From Streptacidiphilus sp. P02-A3a (GTDB lineage: Bacteria; Actinomycetota; Actinomycetes; Streptomycetales; Streptomycetaceae): a DNA stretch of 64,000 nt. Under the pieces are notes generated by a model, which saw only the letters and a list, made by a program, of their open reading frames with translations, was not told the DNA's origin and ran no database searches. Below, piece after piece: positions 36,949 to 46,075 of the stretch (within the stretch, counting starts at the first letter, position 1; every line of letters starts with the position of its first letter). The stretch is from the NCBI RefSeq assembly GCF_014084105.1, contig NZ_CP048289.1, positions 2,985,922 through 3,049,921 on the forward strand, written 5' to 3'. The translations under genes were made by a program, and so were the position numbers.

Positions 36949-38489
36949 CAGGCCACCGCCCTTCCGGCCTCACGGGCCGCATAGTCGGCGAACGTGGTGT
37001 CCTGGTCGTTCCACGCCTTGATCGCCTGGGCGACCAGGAGATTCGTCCTGCGGATGTAACGCAGGTAACGCATTGTCGACTCCGGGCGTCGGTGCCCAAG
37101 GAGTTGCTGCACGCGCAGGAACGCGTTGCGGGCCAGGTGCTCCCCCAAGTGGGCCGGGCTCCCACCCCCGTCGCGTATCTCCTTCGCAGCCTGCTCCAGG
37201 ACAAGCTGGGTGAGCAGTTCGAGCATAAAGATCGCGAAAGTGTGCCTCAGGTCGTGGATCCGGATGGTGCGCGGCATTTCCAGCTTCAGATCGTGAGCCG
37301 CGATCAAGGCAGCGCAGCGGTCCTGAGCGGCACCGAAGACCTGTTCCCAGCGTTGGCGCCCGAGCATCTGGCCGTGCCGACCCACGAACAGGGCCATCGA
37401 CTCCAAGCCGTCATCACCCTCGAACACCGTGATCCGCCGCAGCGGCGCGTCCATCAGCCTGACCTTGAAGGTGCGGCGGCGGCCATGAAGGACGCCGCTC
37501 AGTTTCATCCGGGCAGTGTCGATATCGGTGACGACGAATAGGTCCTCCCTGCGCCGGGACAGTCCCCTGGCAGCCCGCCGCACGGCGCTCGCACGCTCAC
37601 TGCGGCGGTAGAGGTCGATTTCACGCAGCGTGGCGTCCTGGATCTCGACCGTCCGCGGCTGCTTGTACTTAGCAATCGACTCCAGGTCTACCAGCTGAGC
37701 GGAGCCGTCCCGGCGCGGAACGCCGACCTCGATATCCAACAGGCAGCTGAACTCCCGCAGCCGCATACCCGTGCTGATGGCCAACTCGGCCGCGCAACTG
37801 TTCCGCAGCGGGTCCTTCCCCAGAAAAGCGGGATCCACCCCGCCGTCGGGAAGCAGACCGCGCAGGCCGATGTCCTTGAGGCATCGCCACTGGTCGAACG
37901 TCAGGTGCCGGACGTCGAGTTGGGACACCGAGCCCCATGCCAGCACGTCCCGGCCGTTCTTGCGTCGGTGGTAGGGCCGGCGCTCGACCTCCCCCGTCTC
38001 GAGGGCCCAGGTGTAGAAATTGTTGATCGCCACACGCCGCCGCCTCCAGGTAGCCGGGCTGAGCGGCTCTTCCTGGTGCAGGGTGCGATCGTCACGATAG
38101 GCCACCAGATCGTCCTCGCCGGCCGAGAGCAGATCCTCCGCAGGATCCAGACCCATCAGGAAGTCGACCACGTCCAGCAGGTCGTACGTGTAGTCCCGCA
38201 GCGACGAGATCTCCAGGGTCTTCGCCTCCTCGCGGAAGAACGACGACAACGGCTCAGAGGGCCGCATCCCCCCGTCCAGGAAGAACGGCGTGCCCTCCGG
38301 TACAGCGCCGGGTCTGGTGACGTACGCCCAGGCATCAAGATCGACGCCCGGTATCGGCTCGAAGTACCGACGGACCTTGTCCGGCGATGCGAAGAAGTAG
38401 TCCACTGTGCTGCCGTTCCCTTGAGACACCTGGAGCCCGTACACGCTAACGGCCCGCCGGGGAGGCCAGGGACCCCAGCCCCAAGCCAT
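36948..38489 (-). CDS. tyrosine recombinase 1 of the trio (513 aa)
   Basis: I chose the ATG at 38489 because GGTGGA precedes it at six bases. An in-frame ATG at 38513 is closer to the element's end. A SAM-like N-terminal core-binding domain (TYDLLDVVDFLMGLDPAEDL, ATWRRRRVAINNFYTWALE) leads to a full catalytic set: Arg in ISTGMRLREFSCL, His-x-x-Arg in IRIHDLRHTFAIF, and His plus Tyr in LLGHRRPESTMRYLRYI. Its 5' end overlaps, in another frame, the last codons of the disrupted dnaE2. It is the first gene of the coupled recombinase operon. Confidence 0.87.
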   Translation of the reverse strand: MAWGWGPWPPRRAVSVYGLQVSQGNGSTVDYFFASPDKVRRYFEPIPGVDLDAWAYVTRPGAVPEGTPFFLDGGMRPSEPLSSFFREEAKTLEISSLRDYTYDLLDVVDFLMGLDPAEDLLSAGEDDLVAYRDDRTLHQEEPLSPATWRRRRVAINNFYTWALETGEVERRPYHRRKNGRDVLAWGSVSQLDVRHLTFDQWRCLKDIGLRGLLPDGGVDPAFLGKDPLRNSCAAELAISTGMRLREFSCLLDIEVGVPRRDGSAQLVDLESIAKYKQPRTVEIQDATLREIDLYRRSERASAVRRAARGLSRRREDLFVVTDIDTARMKLSGVLHGRRRTFKVRLMDAPLRRITVFEGDDGLESMALFVGRHGQMLGRQRWEQVFGAAQDRCAALIAAHDLKLEMPRTIRIHDLRHTFAIFMLELLTQLVLEQAAKEIRDGGGSPAHLGEHLARNAFLRVQQLLGHRRPESTMRYLRYIRRTNLLVAQAIKAWNDQDTTFADYAAREAGRAVA

Positions 38490-40743
38490 GAGACATCCAC
38501 CCGACATGGGCATAACCGTAGATCTGCATGACCTGCTCGTTGAAGACCACCACGCCCAGGGTCTCCCGCAGGGCCGGGACCAGCTTGTCGTGCGGGTAGC
38601 GGGGACGCTGCCTGCCGTGCCGGGCGGCGATGAAGGGGCTGATCATGTCGGCCGCGACCGGCCCCGGGCGGAACAGGCTGATGTCCACGACCAGGTCGTG
38701 GAAGGTCTCCGGTTGCAGCCGCCCGATCAGCTCGCGCTGGCCCGGTGACTCGATCTGGAAGCAGCCCAGCGTCTGCGAGCTGCGGATCAGTTCGAAGGTG
38801 GCCGGGTCCCCGGGCGGGAGCTGGGCGGGGTCGTCCAGGTCGATCCGGTCGCCGGTGGTGCGGGCGATCTCGGTGACCGCGTACGCCATCGCGGACTGCA
38901 TCCGCACACCCAGGATGTCCAGTTTGAGCAGGCCCAGGTCCTCCACGTCCTCCTTGTCGAAGAAGCTCATCGGCAGGTTCTCGCCCGGGGTGGGCATGAC
39001 CGGGGTGCGGTCCAGCAGGGTGGCGTCGGACAGGATGACCCCGCAGGGGTGCATCGCGATGCCGCGCGGCAGCGCGTCCAGGCCCTCGACCAGCTCCCAC
39101 AGCCGTCCGTAGCGGTCGGCGTCGGCGGCCACCGCGCGCAGTTCGGGGAGTTCGGCCATGGCCGAGCGCACGTCGCGGGCGCGGATGTGCGGGAACGCCT
39201 TCGCCAGTCGCCCGGTCTCGTCCGGGTCGATGCCCAGCGCTGCCCCGGCGTCGCGGATCGCGTGCCGGACCCGGTAGGTCTCCGGCATCGCCACCGCCGC
39301 TGTCCGCTCGGCGCCGAAACGGGTGAACGCGGCCTGGTAGACCTCCAGCCGACGGGCGGACTCCACGTCGATGTCGATGTCCGGCAGCGCCCGGCGGTGG
39401 CGGGAGAGGAAACGTTCCATCAGCAGGCCGTGCTCGATCGGGTTGGCGGTGGCGATCCCCAGCAGGTGCACCACCAGCGACCCGGCCGAGGACCCCCGGG
39501 CGGCGGTCCTGATGCCCAGCCGCCGGGCGTCGTCGACCACCGCCGCCACGGTGAGGAAGTACGTCTCGAAGCCCCGGTCCCGGATGATCTCCAGCTCGTT
39601 CTCCAGCCGCTCCCAGGTGCCGCGGTCCTGCTGGTAGCCGCGCTGGAGCATGGCCGCGACCATGCGCGAGCGCAGCACCCGGTGCGGCGGCCGGTGCTTC
39701 GCGCCCACCTGCTCCGGCTCGGGCAGGTGGGTCTCGCCCAGGCCCAGGTCGGCCCGGGGGTCGAGGCGGCACTCCAGCGCGGTGCGCTCGGTCGCCGCGA
39801 GCAGCCGGGCGGCGCCCCCGCGCTCCTGTCCGGCGGCCGCGGCGATCCGCTCCGCGATCCGCGCCATGGCGGCCTCGGGCTTGAGCCAGCGCTCGCCCCG
39901 GTCGCGGTGCCGCTCGTCGATCGGCACCAGGCGGCGGGCGGCGTCCAGTACGTCGGCGACCGGGGCCTGGGCGCGGTCGGCGTAGCGGACGGCGTTGCCC
40001 AGCACCGCCTCGATCCCCAGCTCCGCCGCGAGGCCGACGGTACGGGCGGCCAGGCGCAGCGAGCCGGGACCGGCGTCGCCCTGGTGGTGGGCGACGGCGG
40101 CCAGCCGCAGCCGGTCCCCGAACAGCTCCCGCCACGGCGCGAGCAGGGCGGTGGCGCGGTCCGGGCGTCCGGCGGCCAGGGCCCGCAGCGGCTCGGAGTC
40201 GGGGCCGAGCAGCACGGTCAGGCCGCCGGACGCGAGCCCGTCCTGTTCGAACGCGGCCTCCAGGGCCGTCCAGGTGAGCAGCGGCCTGCGGGAGCGCGGG
40301 TCGGCGTGGGCGGCGGTGAGCAGGCGGCACAACGCCGCCCAGCCGGTGCGGTCCCGCGCCAGCAGGGTGACCCGGGGCGCGGACTCGTCCACGAACGCCC
40401 CGCCGCGCACCGGCGAGCGGCGCGGGGCGGTGTCACGGTTCCGGTCGGAGTCCTGACCGGGGTGCTGGCTGTGGTGCTGGCGGGGGTTCTGTTCGATGCT
40501 CCGTCCGATGTTCTGTTCGGGGTTGTGTTCGAAGGCGGCGACGGCCAGGTCCGCGCCGAAGACCGGCCGCACCCCGTCCCGCAGGCAGGCCTTCGCGAAC
40601 CGCACCACGCCCGACACGGTGTCGCGGTCGGTCAGCGCCAGCGCCTCCATCCCGGACTCGGCCGCCCGGCGTACCAGGGCGTCCGGGTGGGAGGCGCCGA
40701 AGCGCATGGAGTAGCCGGAGGCGACCTGCAGATGCGTAAACAC
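38446..40743 (-). pseudogene. dnaE2: error-prone DNA polymerase III alpha subunit, 3'-truncated (copy 2)
   Basis: GTG start at 40743 with GAGAGG upstream. The remaining 765 residues include the PHP domain (THLQVASGYSMRFGASHPDA) and the catalytic palm (PDIDIDVESARRLEVY; LLKLDILGVRMQSAMAYAV). Homology stops at NEQVMQI in the fingers domain. The last ~25 residues, YGYAHVGWMSHGLGLGSL onward, come from the recombinase element. The rest of the fingers, the HhH module and the OB fold are missing, so no working polymerase is expected. It is clearly related to copy 1 but diverged, and has its own LexA box. The 3' part does not occur elsewhere in this window. Confidence 0.88.
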
Positions 40744-40817
40744 ACCAGCACCTCTCTCCTCCCTTCCGATCGGATGCCCGACATATCCCTTTAAGTCCCT
40801 CCAGCCTACGTCATTGT

Positions 40818-40833
40818 TCGAACATATATTCGA
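40818..40833 (-). promoter_or_regulatory. LexA (SOS) box upstream of the truncated dnaE2
   Basis: TCGAACATATATTCGA matches TCGAAC-N4-GTTCGA at 11 of 12 positions. It lies 75 bp upstream of the GTG start, and upstream of the divergent small gene at 40919. Confidence 0.82.
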
Positions 40834-40918
40834 TGGTGAGGGTAGTAGTGAACCATCCGCGCGGGCGGTGGTCCACGCCCGGGAGGCGGGGCGGGGCTCC
40901 AGGTCGCAGGCTGGAGAC

Positions 40919-41134
40919 ATGGACAGCACCGCACCCGTGGTGGTCGGCCCGCTGGTGGCCGACGAGCGGCCCTACCGCCGGGTGATGATCCTCGGCCGCG
41001 AGGTCGGCCGCGCCTACGAACCGGCGGACGTCGACGAGTTCTGCCGCCGTGCCGGGCTGGTCGACGCCGACCTGGACGACCCGGCGACGGTCTCCTGGAC
41101 CGGCGGCGGCCCGGAGGAGTGGAGCCTCAGCTGA
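40919..41134 (+). CDS. small hypothetical protein, 71 aa
   Basis: ATG with TGGAG upstream. The protein contains VVVGPLVADERPYRRVMILG and AYEPADVDEFCRRAGL and ends in an acidic WTGGGPEEWSLS tail. It is divergent from the truncated dnaE2 across the LexA box, so damage control is possible. Family not recognised. Confidence 0.6.
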   Translation: MDSTAPVVVGPLVADERPYRRVMILGREVGRAYEPADVDEFCRRAGLVDADLDDPATVSWTGGGPEEWSLS

Positions 41135-41146
41135 GCCCCCGGACCG

Positions 41147-41206
41147 GCCGCTGAATCCGCTGCCGAACCGGCTGCTGAATCCGCTGCCGAATCCGCTGCC
41201 GAACCC
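41147..41206. repeat. five tandem 12-bp units
   Basis: Units close to GCTGCCGAATCC (variants GCCGCTGAATCC, GCTGCCGAACCG, GCTGCTGAATCC, GCTGCCGAACCC) follow the small gene and precede TetR. The tract is non-coding and its length is a multiple of three. Confidence 0.8.
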
Positions 41207-41259
41207 GCGCTGATCTGCGGCCCTTGCCCTTCCGGTCGGGCGCCCGGGAGAATTTACTC

Positions 41260-41868
41260 ATGGGAGTAACCGAGGAGCGCGGGGAGCGGCTGTCCTTCAC
41301 CGCCGCCGCGCGGCGCGCGCAGATCATCGACGCCGCGATCGAGACCATCGCCGAGCACGGCTTCGGCGCGGCCACCTTCGCCCGGATCGCCGAGCACGCG
41401 AAGCTGTCCAGCACCCGGCTGATCTCCTACCACTTCAAGGACAAGCAGGAGTTGATCGACGAGGTGGTCGGCGCGATCCTGGCCGAGCTCGGCGGCTTCG
41501 TCGGCGAGCGGATGGCCGGGGAGGCCACCGCCCGGGGCGCGCTGCGGGCGTACCTGCGGGCCAGCGCCGAGTTCACCGGCACCCGCCGCAGCCGGATGAA
41601 GGCGCTGCTGGCGGTGTTCACCAGCGGCGCGCTGCCGTTCGACCCGACCGACCAGGAGCCGGTGCTGTCGCCGATCGAGAAGCTGCTGCGGGAGGGGCAG
41701 GCGGCCGGGGAGTTCCGCGACTTCGACCCGCTGGTGATGGCCTCGGTGGTGCAGCGCAGCGTGGAGGGCCTGCCGATGCTCCTGGAGACCCGCCCCGGCC
41801 TGGACGTCGACGCCTACGCGGACGAGATCTGGACGCTGTTCGACCTCGCGACACGCCGGACGCCCTGA
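41260..41868 (+). CDS. TetR family transcriptional regulator
   Basis: 202 residues from an ATG with GGGAG about ten bases upstream. The N-terminal HTH reads RRAQIIDAAIETIAEHGFGA, ATFARIAEHAKLSSTRLISY, HFKDKQELIDEVV, which is typical of TetR. The C-terminal ligand domain is helical. The target is not evident; the adjacent genes are small and of unknown role. A perfect hairpin follows at 41881. Confidence 0.9.
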   Translation: MGVTEERGERLSFTAAARRAQIIDAAIETIAEHGFGAATFARIAEHAKLSSTRLISYHFKDKQELIDEVVGAILAELGGFVGERMAGEATARGALRAYLRASAEFTGTRRSRMKALLAVFTSGALPFDPTDQEPVLSPIEKLLREGQAAGEFRDFDPLVMASVVQRSVEGLPMLLETRPGLDVDAYADEIWTLFDLATRRTP

Positions 41869-41880
41869 CATCGCCGCGCG

Positions 41881-41902
41881 TGTGCGGCCCGGTGGCCGCA
41901 CA
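41881..41902. terminator. hairpin after the TetR gene
   Basis: A perfect 9-bp stem TGTGCGGCC / GGCCGCACA with a CGGT loop lies 12 bp after the TetR stop. Confidence 0.7.
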
Positions 41903-41935
41903 CTTGGTAGGTCCCACCGGAGCGGGGGTGAACCG

Positions 41936-42340
41936 ATGGCCGCACCCGAGCGCGGCACCTGGACGGTGTACCGGGCGACCGTCCTGATGGCGCTCGGCCT
42001 GGCCGCGTGCGCCCTGCTGACCTCGGCCGCCGAGTACGCGGGCGCCCGCCGCGCCGCCGTCCCGCCCGTCGCGTCCACCCTGGCGGTGACCGGCGCCTGC
42101 GCCGCCCACAGCCACCACTCCGCCCGCCACCTCGGCCCGAGGACCCTGCGGATGGTGGACTGCCGCGACCACGCCGCCCGCTTCGAGGTCCTGCGGGTCC
42201 TCCTGGGCAGCGACCCGGCCCGCTGCGACGGCGTCCCCGGCGCCGAACTGGCCTTCCCCCAGCCCGCCACCCGACACCACCCCGCCTCAACCCTCTGCGT
42301 CACCCTCCTCGACGTCCAAGCCCGAGGCCCCCTGGAGTGA
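41936..42340 (+). CDS. small membrane-anchored protein with LppU-like Cys pattern, 134 aa
   Basis: ATG preceded by GCGGGGGTG. One N-terminal hydrophobic segment (ATVLMALGLAACALLTSAAE) acts as signal or anchor. The outside part has the spacing GAC..., MVDCRDHAARFEVL, ARCDGVPG and STLCVTLLD, which resembles the LppU/SCO3897 group of small extracytoplasmic proteins. Four Cys could make two disulfides. Role unknown. Confidence 0.6.
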   Translation: MAAPERGTWTVYRATVLMALGLAACALLTSAAEYAGARRAAVPPVASTLAVTGACAAHSHHSARHLGPRTLRMVDCRDHAARFEVLRVLLGSDPARCDGVPGAELAFPQPATRHHPASTLCVTLLDVQARGPLE

Positions 42341-42485
42341 CCTTGCCGGGCTCTGCGGGGGCCGGCGCTGGGTCTGTCGGCGGAATGACCCCCGATCACG
42401 CGGCCTTGCAAAAGGTCTGGCTCACGTCACCGGCGTACGGTTGCCTGCTGTAGCGGTTTGGATACGGGCGGCAGAGGCGGAGGCC

Positions 42486-43793
42486 GTGGCGGGGGACGAG
42501 GGCATCACGTTCGGCGAGTTCATCGCCAAGTTGCGGGGGCGCAAGGGCTGGTACCAGCGCGATCTGGCCGCAGAGGTCGACCGCAGCGAGGAGTGGGTCT
42601 CCGGGGTCGAGCGGGACGTGATCCCGGTTCGGAAGATCGAGATGTTGAGCCTGCTCACGAAGGTCCTCGGGACGACGCTCGACGAGTTACTCGCGCACGC
42701 ACAGCCCGCCGCTGTGTCCGCTTCGCCTCGACGGAAGGTCAGCTCCGCTAGGCTGACGGGCAATCACGCCGTCGAGGAGGATGACGAGGAAGTGCGTCGC
42801 CGCGAACTCCTGGCCGCCGCGGCCGCCACTGTCTTCGCCCCGCGGTCCGTCGGTGCTCAGTCCGCGCAGGCGGGTACGACGCCGCTGGCCCCGTTGGAAG
42901 ACCTCGTCCTGTACGGCACTGCCCGCCTCCCGACTCAGCGGGAGCCGAGCATCGAGGCCGTCCGTGCCTCGATCGCAGCGGCCCGACGGGACTTCCGTGC
43001 TGCCCGGTACGATGCCCTCGCCCAGGCCCTGCCCGGCTGGATCGTGGCAGCCCAGAGCGTCGGCAGCACCGAGCAGGCGGCGAACTCGGCAGCGGAGCTC
43101 TACGACATCGCGGCCCGGCTCTGCATCAAGGTCGGTGACAACGGCCTGGTCGCCATCACCTCCGACCGCGCGCTGACCGCCGCCCGCACGGGCGGCGACG
43201 CGCTGGTCATCGCCGAGGCCCAGCGGATGGTCTCCAGCGCCTGGCGGCGTCAAGGCCATCTGGGCCGCGCCACCGATATCTCGGTCCGTGCCGCCCACGA
43301 GCTCCAGCACGACGACAGCGCTCCGGAGCCCTCCCGCCTGGCCGCCCAGGGAGACCTGTACGCGACGGCTGCCTATACGGCCGCGAAGTTGGGTGACCGC
43401 GCCTACGCCCACGCACTGATCCGCGAGGCCGCTGGCACCGCCCACGCATCGGGGGAGACCGACAGCGTCCAGGGGGTCGACCTGCACCTGCTGTCGGTGC
43501 ACTACGAGCTGGGCGATGCCGGGCAGGCGATCGACCTGGCTCGCAGCATCGACCCGGCTTCCCTGCCGACCGCCGAGCGTCAGGCCCGCTTCTTCATCGA
43601 CGTGGCCCGCGCGTTCGAGCAGTGGGGCAAGCCCGAGCCGTGCTTCCGCGCGCTGTTGGCCGCCGAGCAGGCCGCCCCGCAGGAGATCCGACGCTCAGCC
43701 GCCCGCCAGATCGCTACCGGGCTCCTGCGCCACGACCGGACCCTGCCGGGTATCCGAGACTTCGCCACCCGCTCCGGCGTCCGGCTCGCCTGA
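42486..43793 (+). CDS. XRE-family HTH regulator with TPR-like helical repeats
   Basis: 435 residues from a GTG. A TTG at 42441 is in frame. An N-terminal XRE helix-turn-helix (GEFIAKLRGRKGWYQRDLAA, then EVDRSEEWVSGVERDVIPV) precedes an Arg-rich linker and an Ala-rich helix (RRRELLAAAAATVFAP). The remaining ~300 residues are TPR-like helical pairs (for example AYTAAKLGDRAYAHALIREA, HYELGDAGQAIDLARSID). This architecture is common in streptomycete regulators that sit beside small biosynthetic sets. It lies just upstream of, and on the same strand as, the MurA/MurB group, so it probably controls it. No ligand domain is seen. Confidence 0.85.
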   Translation: MAGDEGITFGEFIAKLRGRKGWYQRDLAAEVDRSEEWVSGVERDVIPVRKIEMLSLLTKVLGTTLDELLAHAQPAAVSASPRRKVSSARLTGNHAVEEDDEEVRRRELLAAAAATVFAPRSVGAQSAQAGTTPLAPLEDLVLYGTARLPTQREPSIEAVRASIAAARRDFRAARYDALAQALPGWIVAAQSVGSTEQAANSAAELYDIAARLCIKVGDNGLVAITSDRALTAARTGGDALVIAEAQRMVSSAWRRQGHLGRATDISVRAAHELQHDDSAPEPSRLAAQGDLYATAAYTAAKLGDRAYAHALIREAAGTAHASGETDSVQGVDLHLLSVHYELGDAGQAIDLARSIDPASLPTAERQARFFIDVARAFEQWGKPEPCFRALLAAEQAAPQEIRRSAARQIATGLLRHDRTLPGIRDFATRSGVRLA

Positions 43794-44018
43794 CCCGTAA
43801 CGCGCTTGCGGGCCCGTAACCGGCATACGGATCTGATCTTCGCTACAGCCTTTCACTTGGGACAGAGCCCCCGCTCCTGCTGCCGGAGGCCCTTCCAGGC
43901 CGACGCACAGCACCTCCTGCCTGCGTGCCTTTCGCCCGCCCGCCCGGCGTCACGCCGTACCGGCCTCGCACACAGTCCCGGCACCACCTCTTCTTCGCCG
44001 CTCGAAGGGAGAACCGCC

Positions 44019-44759
44019 ATGCACCATCTGACCGAAGTGCCGACCCTCAGCACCGGGTTGGCGCGTATCGACCACCGCACCGCGCCCGAGTACTTCTTCG
44101 ACATCGAGCAGGTCCACGACCCGCTTCTGCTGTGCTTGCTGAGCCGCTGCCCGACCGTCTTCGGCATCAAGAAGGCCATGTCCGACCTGCTGTTCGGCCG
44201 CCTCGACACCACCCTGCCCGCGACCGAGGGACTCATCGAGCCGGGCGCGAGCGTCCGCGGCGACGTCATCGTCGCTGCCGGAGCCGTCATCGCCGAGGGC
44301 GCCCACGTCACCGGCCCCGTCCTGGTCTGCCCCGGCGCACGTATCGAGGCTGGTGCCCGGGTTCGGGACACCTGCGTCATCGGCCCGGGCTGCCGGATCG
44401 GTTTCGGCGCCGAGGTCACCCGGAGCCTGCTGCTGGGCGACGTCTTCATGAAGCACACCTCCTTCGTCGGGGACTCCGTCCTGGGACTGGGCGTCAACAT
44501 CGGCGCGTTCGTGTCCACCACCGGGCTGCGGGTCACTTCCGGACCCGTCACCGAACCCGCCACCGACGAGGTCAGTGCCCACCTCGACGGCCACCGGATC
44601 GGTACCGGCCAGACCAAGTTCGGCGCCGTGATCGGGGACGGCGTGATCATCCCGGCCGGCACTGTCCTGCAGCCCGCCACGCTCATCGGCGCGCACACGG
44701 TGCTCTACCCGAAGACCCAGATCGGGGGCTTCTTCCCGGCCGGAAGCCAGGGAAGGTGA
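44019..44759 (+). CDS. left-handed beta-helix (hexapeptide) transferase, GlmU C-domain/sugar-nucleotide type
   Basis: 246 residues from an ATG with AAGGGAG eight bases upstream. After ~70 residues (EYFFDIEQVHDPLLLCLLSR) comes a hexapeptide beta-helix: GLIEPGASVRGDVIVAAGAV, IAEGAHVTGPVLVCPGARIE, LGLGVNIGAFVSTTGL, and late GAVIGDGVIIPAGTVLQPAT. The FMKHTSFVGDSVLG loop and GVNIGA element resemble the acetyltransferase half of GlmU and related sugar-1-phosphate enzymes. The nucleotidyltransferase domain is missing. It is two bases from the MurA-like gene, so likely the first step of a nucleotide amino-sugar route. The acyl donor and acceptor are unknown. Confidence 0.8.
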   Translation: MHHLTEVPTLSTGLARIDHRTAPEYFFDIEQVHDPLLLCLLSRCPTVFGIKKAMSDLLFGRLDTTLPATEGLIEPGASVRGDVIVAAGAVIAEGAHVTGPVLVCPGARIEAGARVRDTCVIGPGCRIGFGAEVTRSLLLGDVFMKHTSFVGDSVLGLGVNIGAFVSTTGLRVTSGPVTEPATDEVSAHLDGHRIGTGQTKFGAVIGDGVIIPAGTVLQPATLIGAHTVLYPKTQIGGFFPAGSQGR

Positions 44760-44761
44760 CC

Positions 44762-46075
44762 ATGAGCGACACCACCACGCCGCACACCGACAACCGTGCC
44801 GTGCGCATCACCGGCGGCACAGCGCTGATCGGCACCGTACAGGTGCAGGGCAGCAAGAACATCGCCCTGCACCTGTACGCCGCAGCCCAGCTCGCCGACG
44901 AGCCGCTGACCCTCACCGGGGCGCCGGAGATCGTGGACACCGGGGTCTGCGCGGAGATCCTGAACCGCACCGGTACCCCGGCCAAGGTCACCGGCGACCT
45001 GTTCGAGACCGCCCCCGGCGACATCCGCCGCCCGGTCATCCCTGACACCCTGGGCCGCCGTATCCGCACCACCGCGGTCATGGCCGCCGCCCTGCTGACC
45101 CGCGCCGGGGAGGTGACCTTCCCGACCCCGGGCGGGGACGCCTTCTGCCACCGCCTCATCGACCGGCACCTGGCCGCGATGGAAGCCGCCGGAGCGGACG
45201 TCGAGATCACCCCGGGTCGGATCCGTGCCCATCTGTCCAGCGGGAACCGGCGGCCGTTCAGCACCGATGCCGCCACCGCGAAGTGGGGACCGAGCCTGGG
45301 GGCAACGGTGACCGGGATGCTGCTGGCCGCCCGCCTCAGGGGCACCTCCAGCATCCTGAACCCCAGCGTCGAGCCCGAGGTGAGGGTCACCGCCGAGCTG
45401 CTGGCGGCCGGCGGGGTCGGCATCGAGTGGGAGGGCACCGCCGCGCTGTGGGTCACCGGCACCGACCGCGTCACCGGCGGCACCTTCCCGGTGCCGCCGG
45501 ACCGCCTGGAGGCAGCCACTCTGGGCCTGGCCGGCGCGATCACCGGTGGCCTCGTCCACCTCGGCCGCTTCCCACTGGGAAGTTTTCCGGACGGCTTGCT
45601 CGCGGTCTTCGCCGACGCCGGGATCGAAGTCACCTCCGTGGGAGGTGGGACCACCATCCGCTGCCCGGCTGGCCCGAGGCCGGTCCAGGTGGCGACCGGC
45701 CCGCACCCGGGATTCCCGACCGACGTCCAGCCGCAGCTCACGGCCTTCCTCACCCAGGCTTCCGGGACTTCACGGGTCGAGGAGCGGATCTACACCGAGC
45801 GCGGGACCCACCTCGGTCCGCTGCGGGCCTTCGGCGCCGTCGTCAACGCCGACGGTCCGGTCATCACCGTCCGGGGCCCGTCCCCGCTCGCCGCCACCGA
45901 CGTGGCAGGCGAGGACATCCGGGCCGTCACCGCCCTCCTGATCGCCGCCTTGGCGGCCGAGGGCACCTCTACGATCCGAGGGATGTACCACCTGAGGCGC
46001 GGATACAGCAGCCTGCTGCGCAAACTCGCCTCGCTCGGTGCCGAACTGACGATCAGTGACCTGGAGACGCCGTGA
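44762..46075 (+). CDS. murA: MurA-like enolpyruvyl transferase with Asp at the Cys115 position
   Basis: 437 residues from an ATG with GGAAGG. MurA landmarks: VQVQGSKNIALHLYAAAQLA (Lys22/Asn23 equivalents), EVTFPTPGGDAFCHRLIDRH (active-site loop), GFPTDVQPQLTAFLTQASG (Asp305 equivalent) and MYHLRRGYSSLLRKLASLGA. In E. coli MurA the loop reads PGGC; here it is PGGD. That change makes MurA insensitive to fosfomycin, as in Mycobacterium. The rest of the loop (AFCHRLIDRH) also departs from the usual AIGxRPxDLH, so the acceptor may not be UDP-GlcNAc. The housekeeping murA is probably elsewhere; this one is linked to MurB and a hydrolase. The symbol is used in the family sense. Confidence 0.85.
   Translation: MSDTTTPHTDNRAVRITGGTALIGTVQVQGSKNIALHLYAAAQLADEPLTLTGAPEIVDTGVCAEILNRTGTPAKVTGDLFETAPGDIRRPVIPDTLGRRIRTTAVMAAALLTRAGEVTFPTPGGDAFCHRLIDRHLAAMEAAGADVEITPGRIRAHLSSGNRRPFSTDAATAKWGPSLGATVTGMLLAARLRGTSSILNPSVEPEVRVTAELLAAGGVGIEWEGTAALWVTGTDRVTGGTFPVPPDRLEAATLGLAGAITGGLVHLGRFPLGSFPDGLLAVFADAGIEVTSVGGGTTIRCPAGPRPVQVATGPHPGFPTDVQPQLTAFLTQASGTSRVEERIYTERGTHLGPLRAFGAVVNADGPVITVRGPSPLAATDVAGEDIRAVTALLIAALAAEGTSTIRGMYHLRRGYSSLLRKLASLGAELTISDLETP

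Larger units (their letters stand above)
32059..38527 (-). mobile_element. Tn554/recombinase-trio-type element, about 6.5 kb
   Basis: Three tyrosine recombinase genes and a small HTH/coiled-coil gene overlap end to start (TGATG or ATGA at each join). This is the organisation of Tn554-like transposons and of recombinase-in-trio elements. The right end lies in codons of the second dnaE2 copy: its protein departs from the family just after NEQVMQI. A shared GATCTGC at 32059 and 38521 marks the proposed ends. The exact ends are not proven. The left flank does not resume dnaE2, so the insertion site has been rearranged since. No cargo genes are seen. Confidence 0.7.

Noticed and set aside
39049-40794. 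581-codon open frame on the + strand
   Set aside because: It is antisense to the truncated dnaE2 and has Gly/Arg/Gln-rich shadow composition.
41147-41206. 12-bp repeats as a CRISPR array
   Set aside because: The units are contiguous with no spacers and no cas genes are present in the window.
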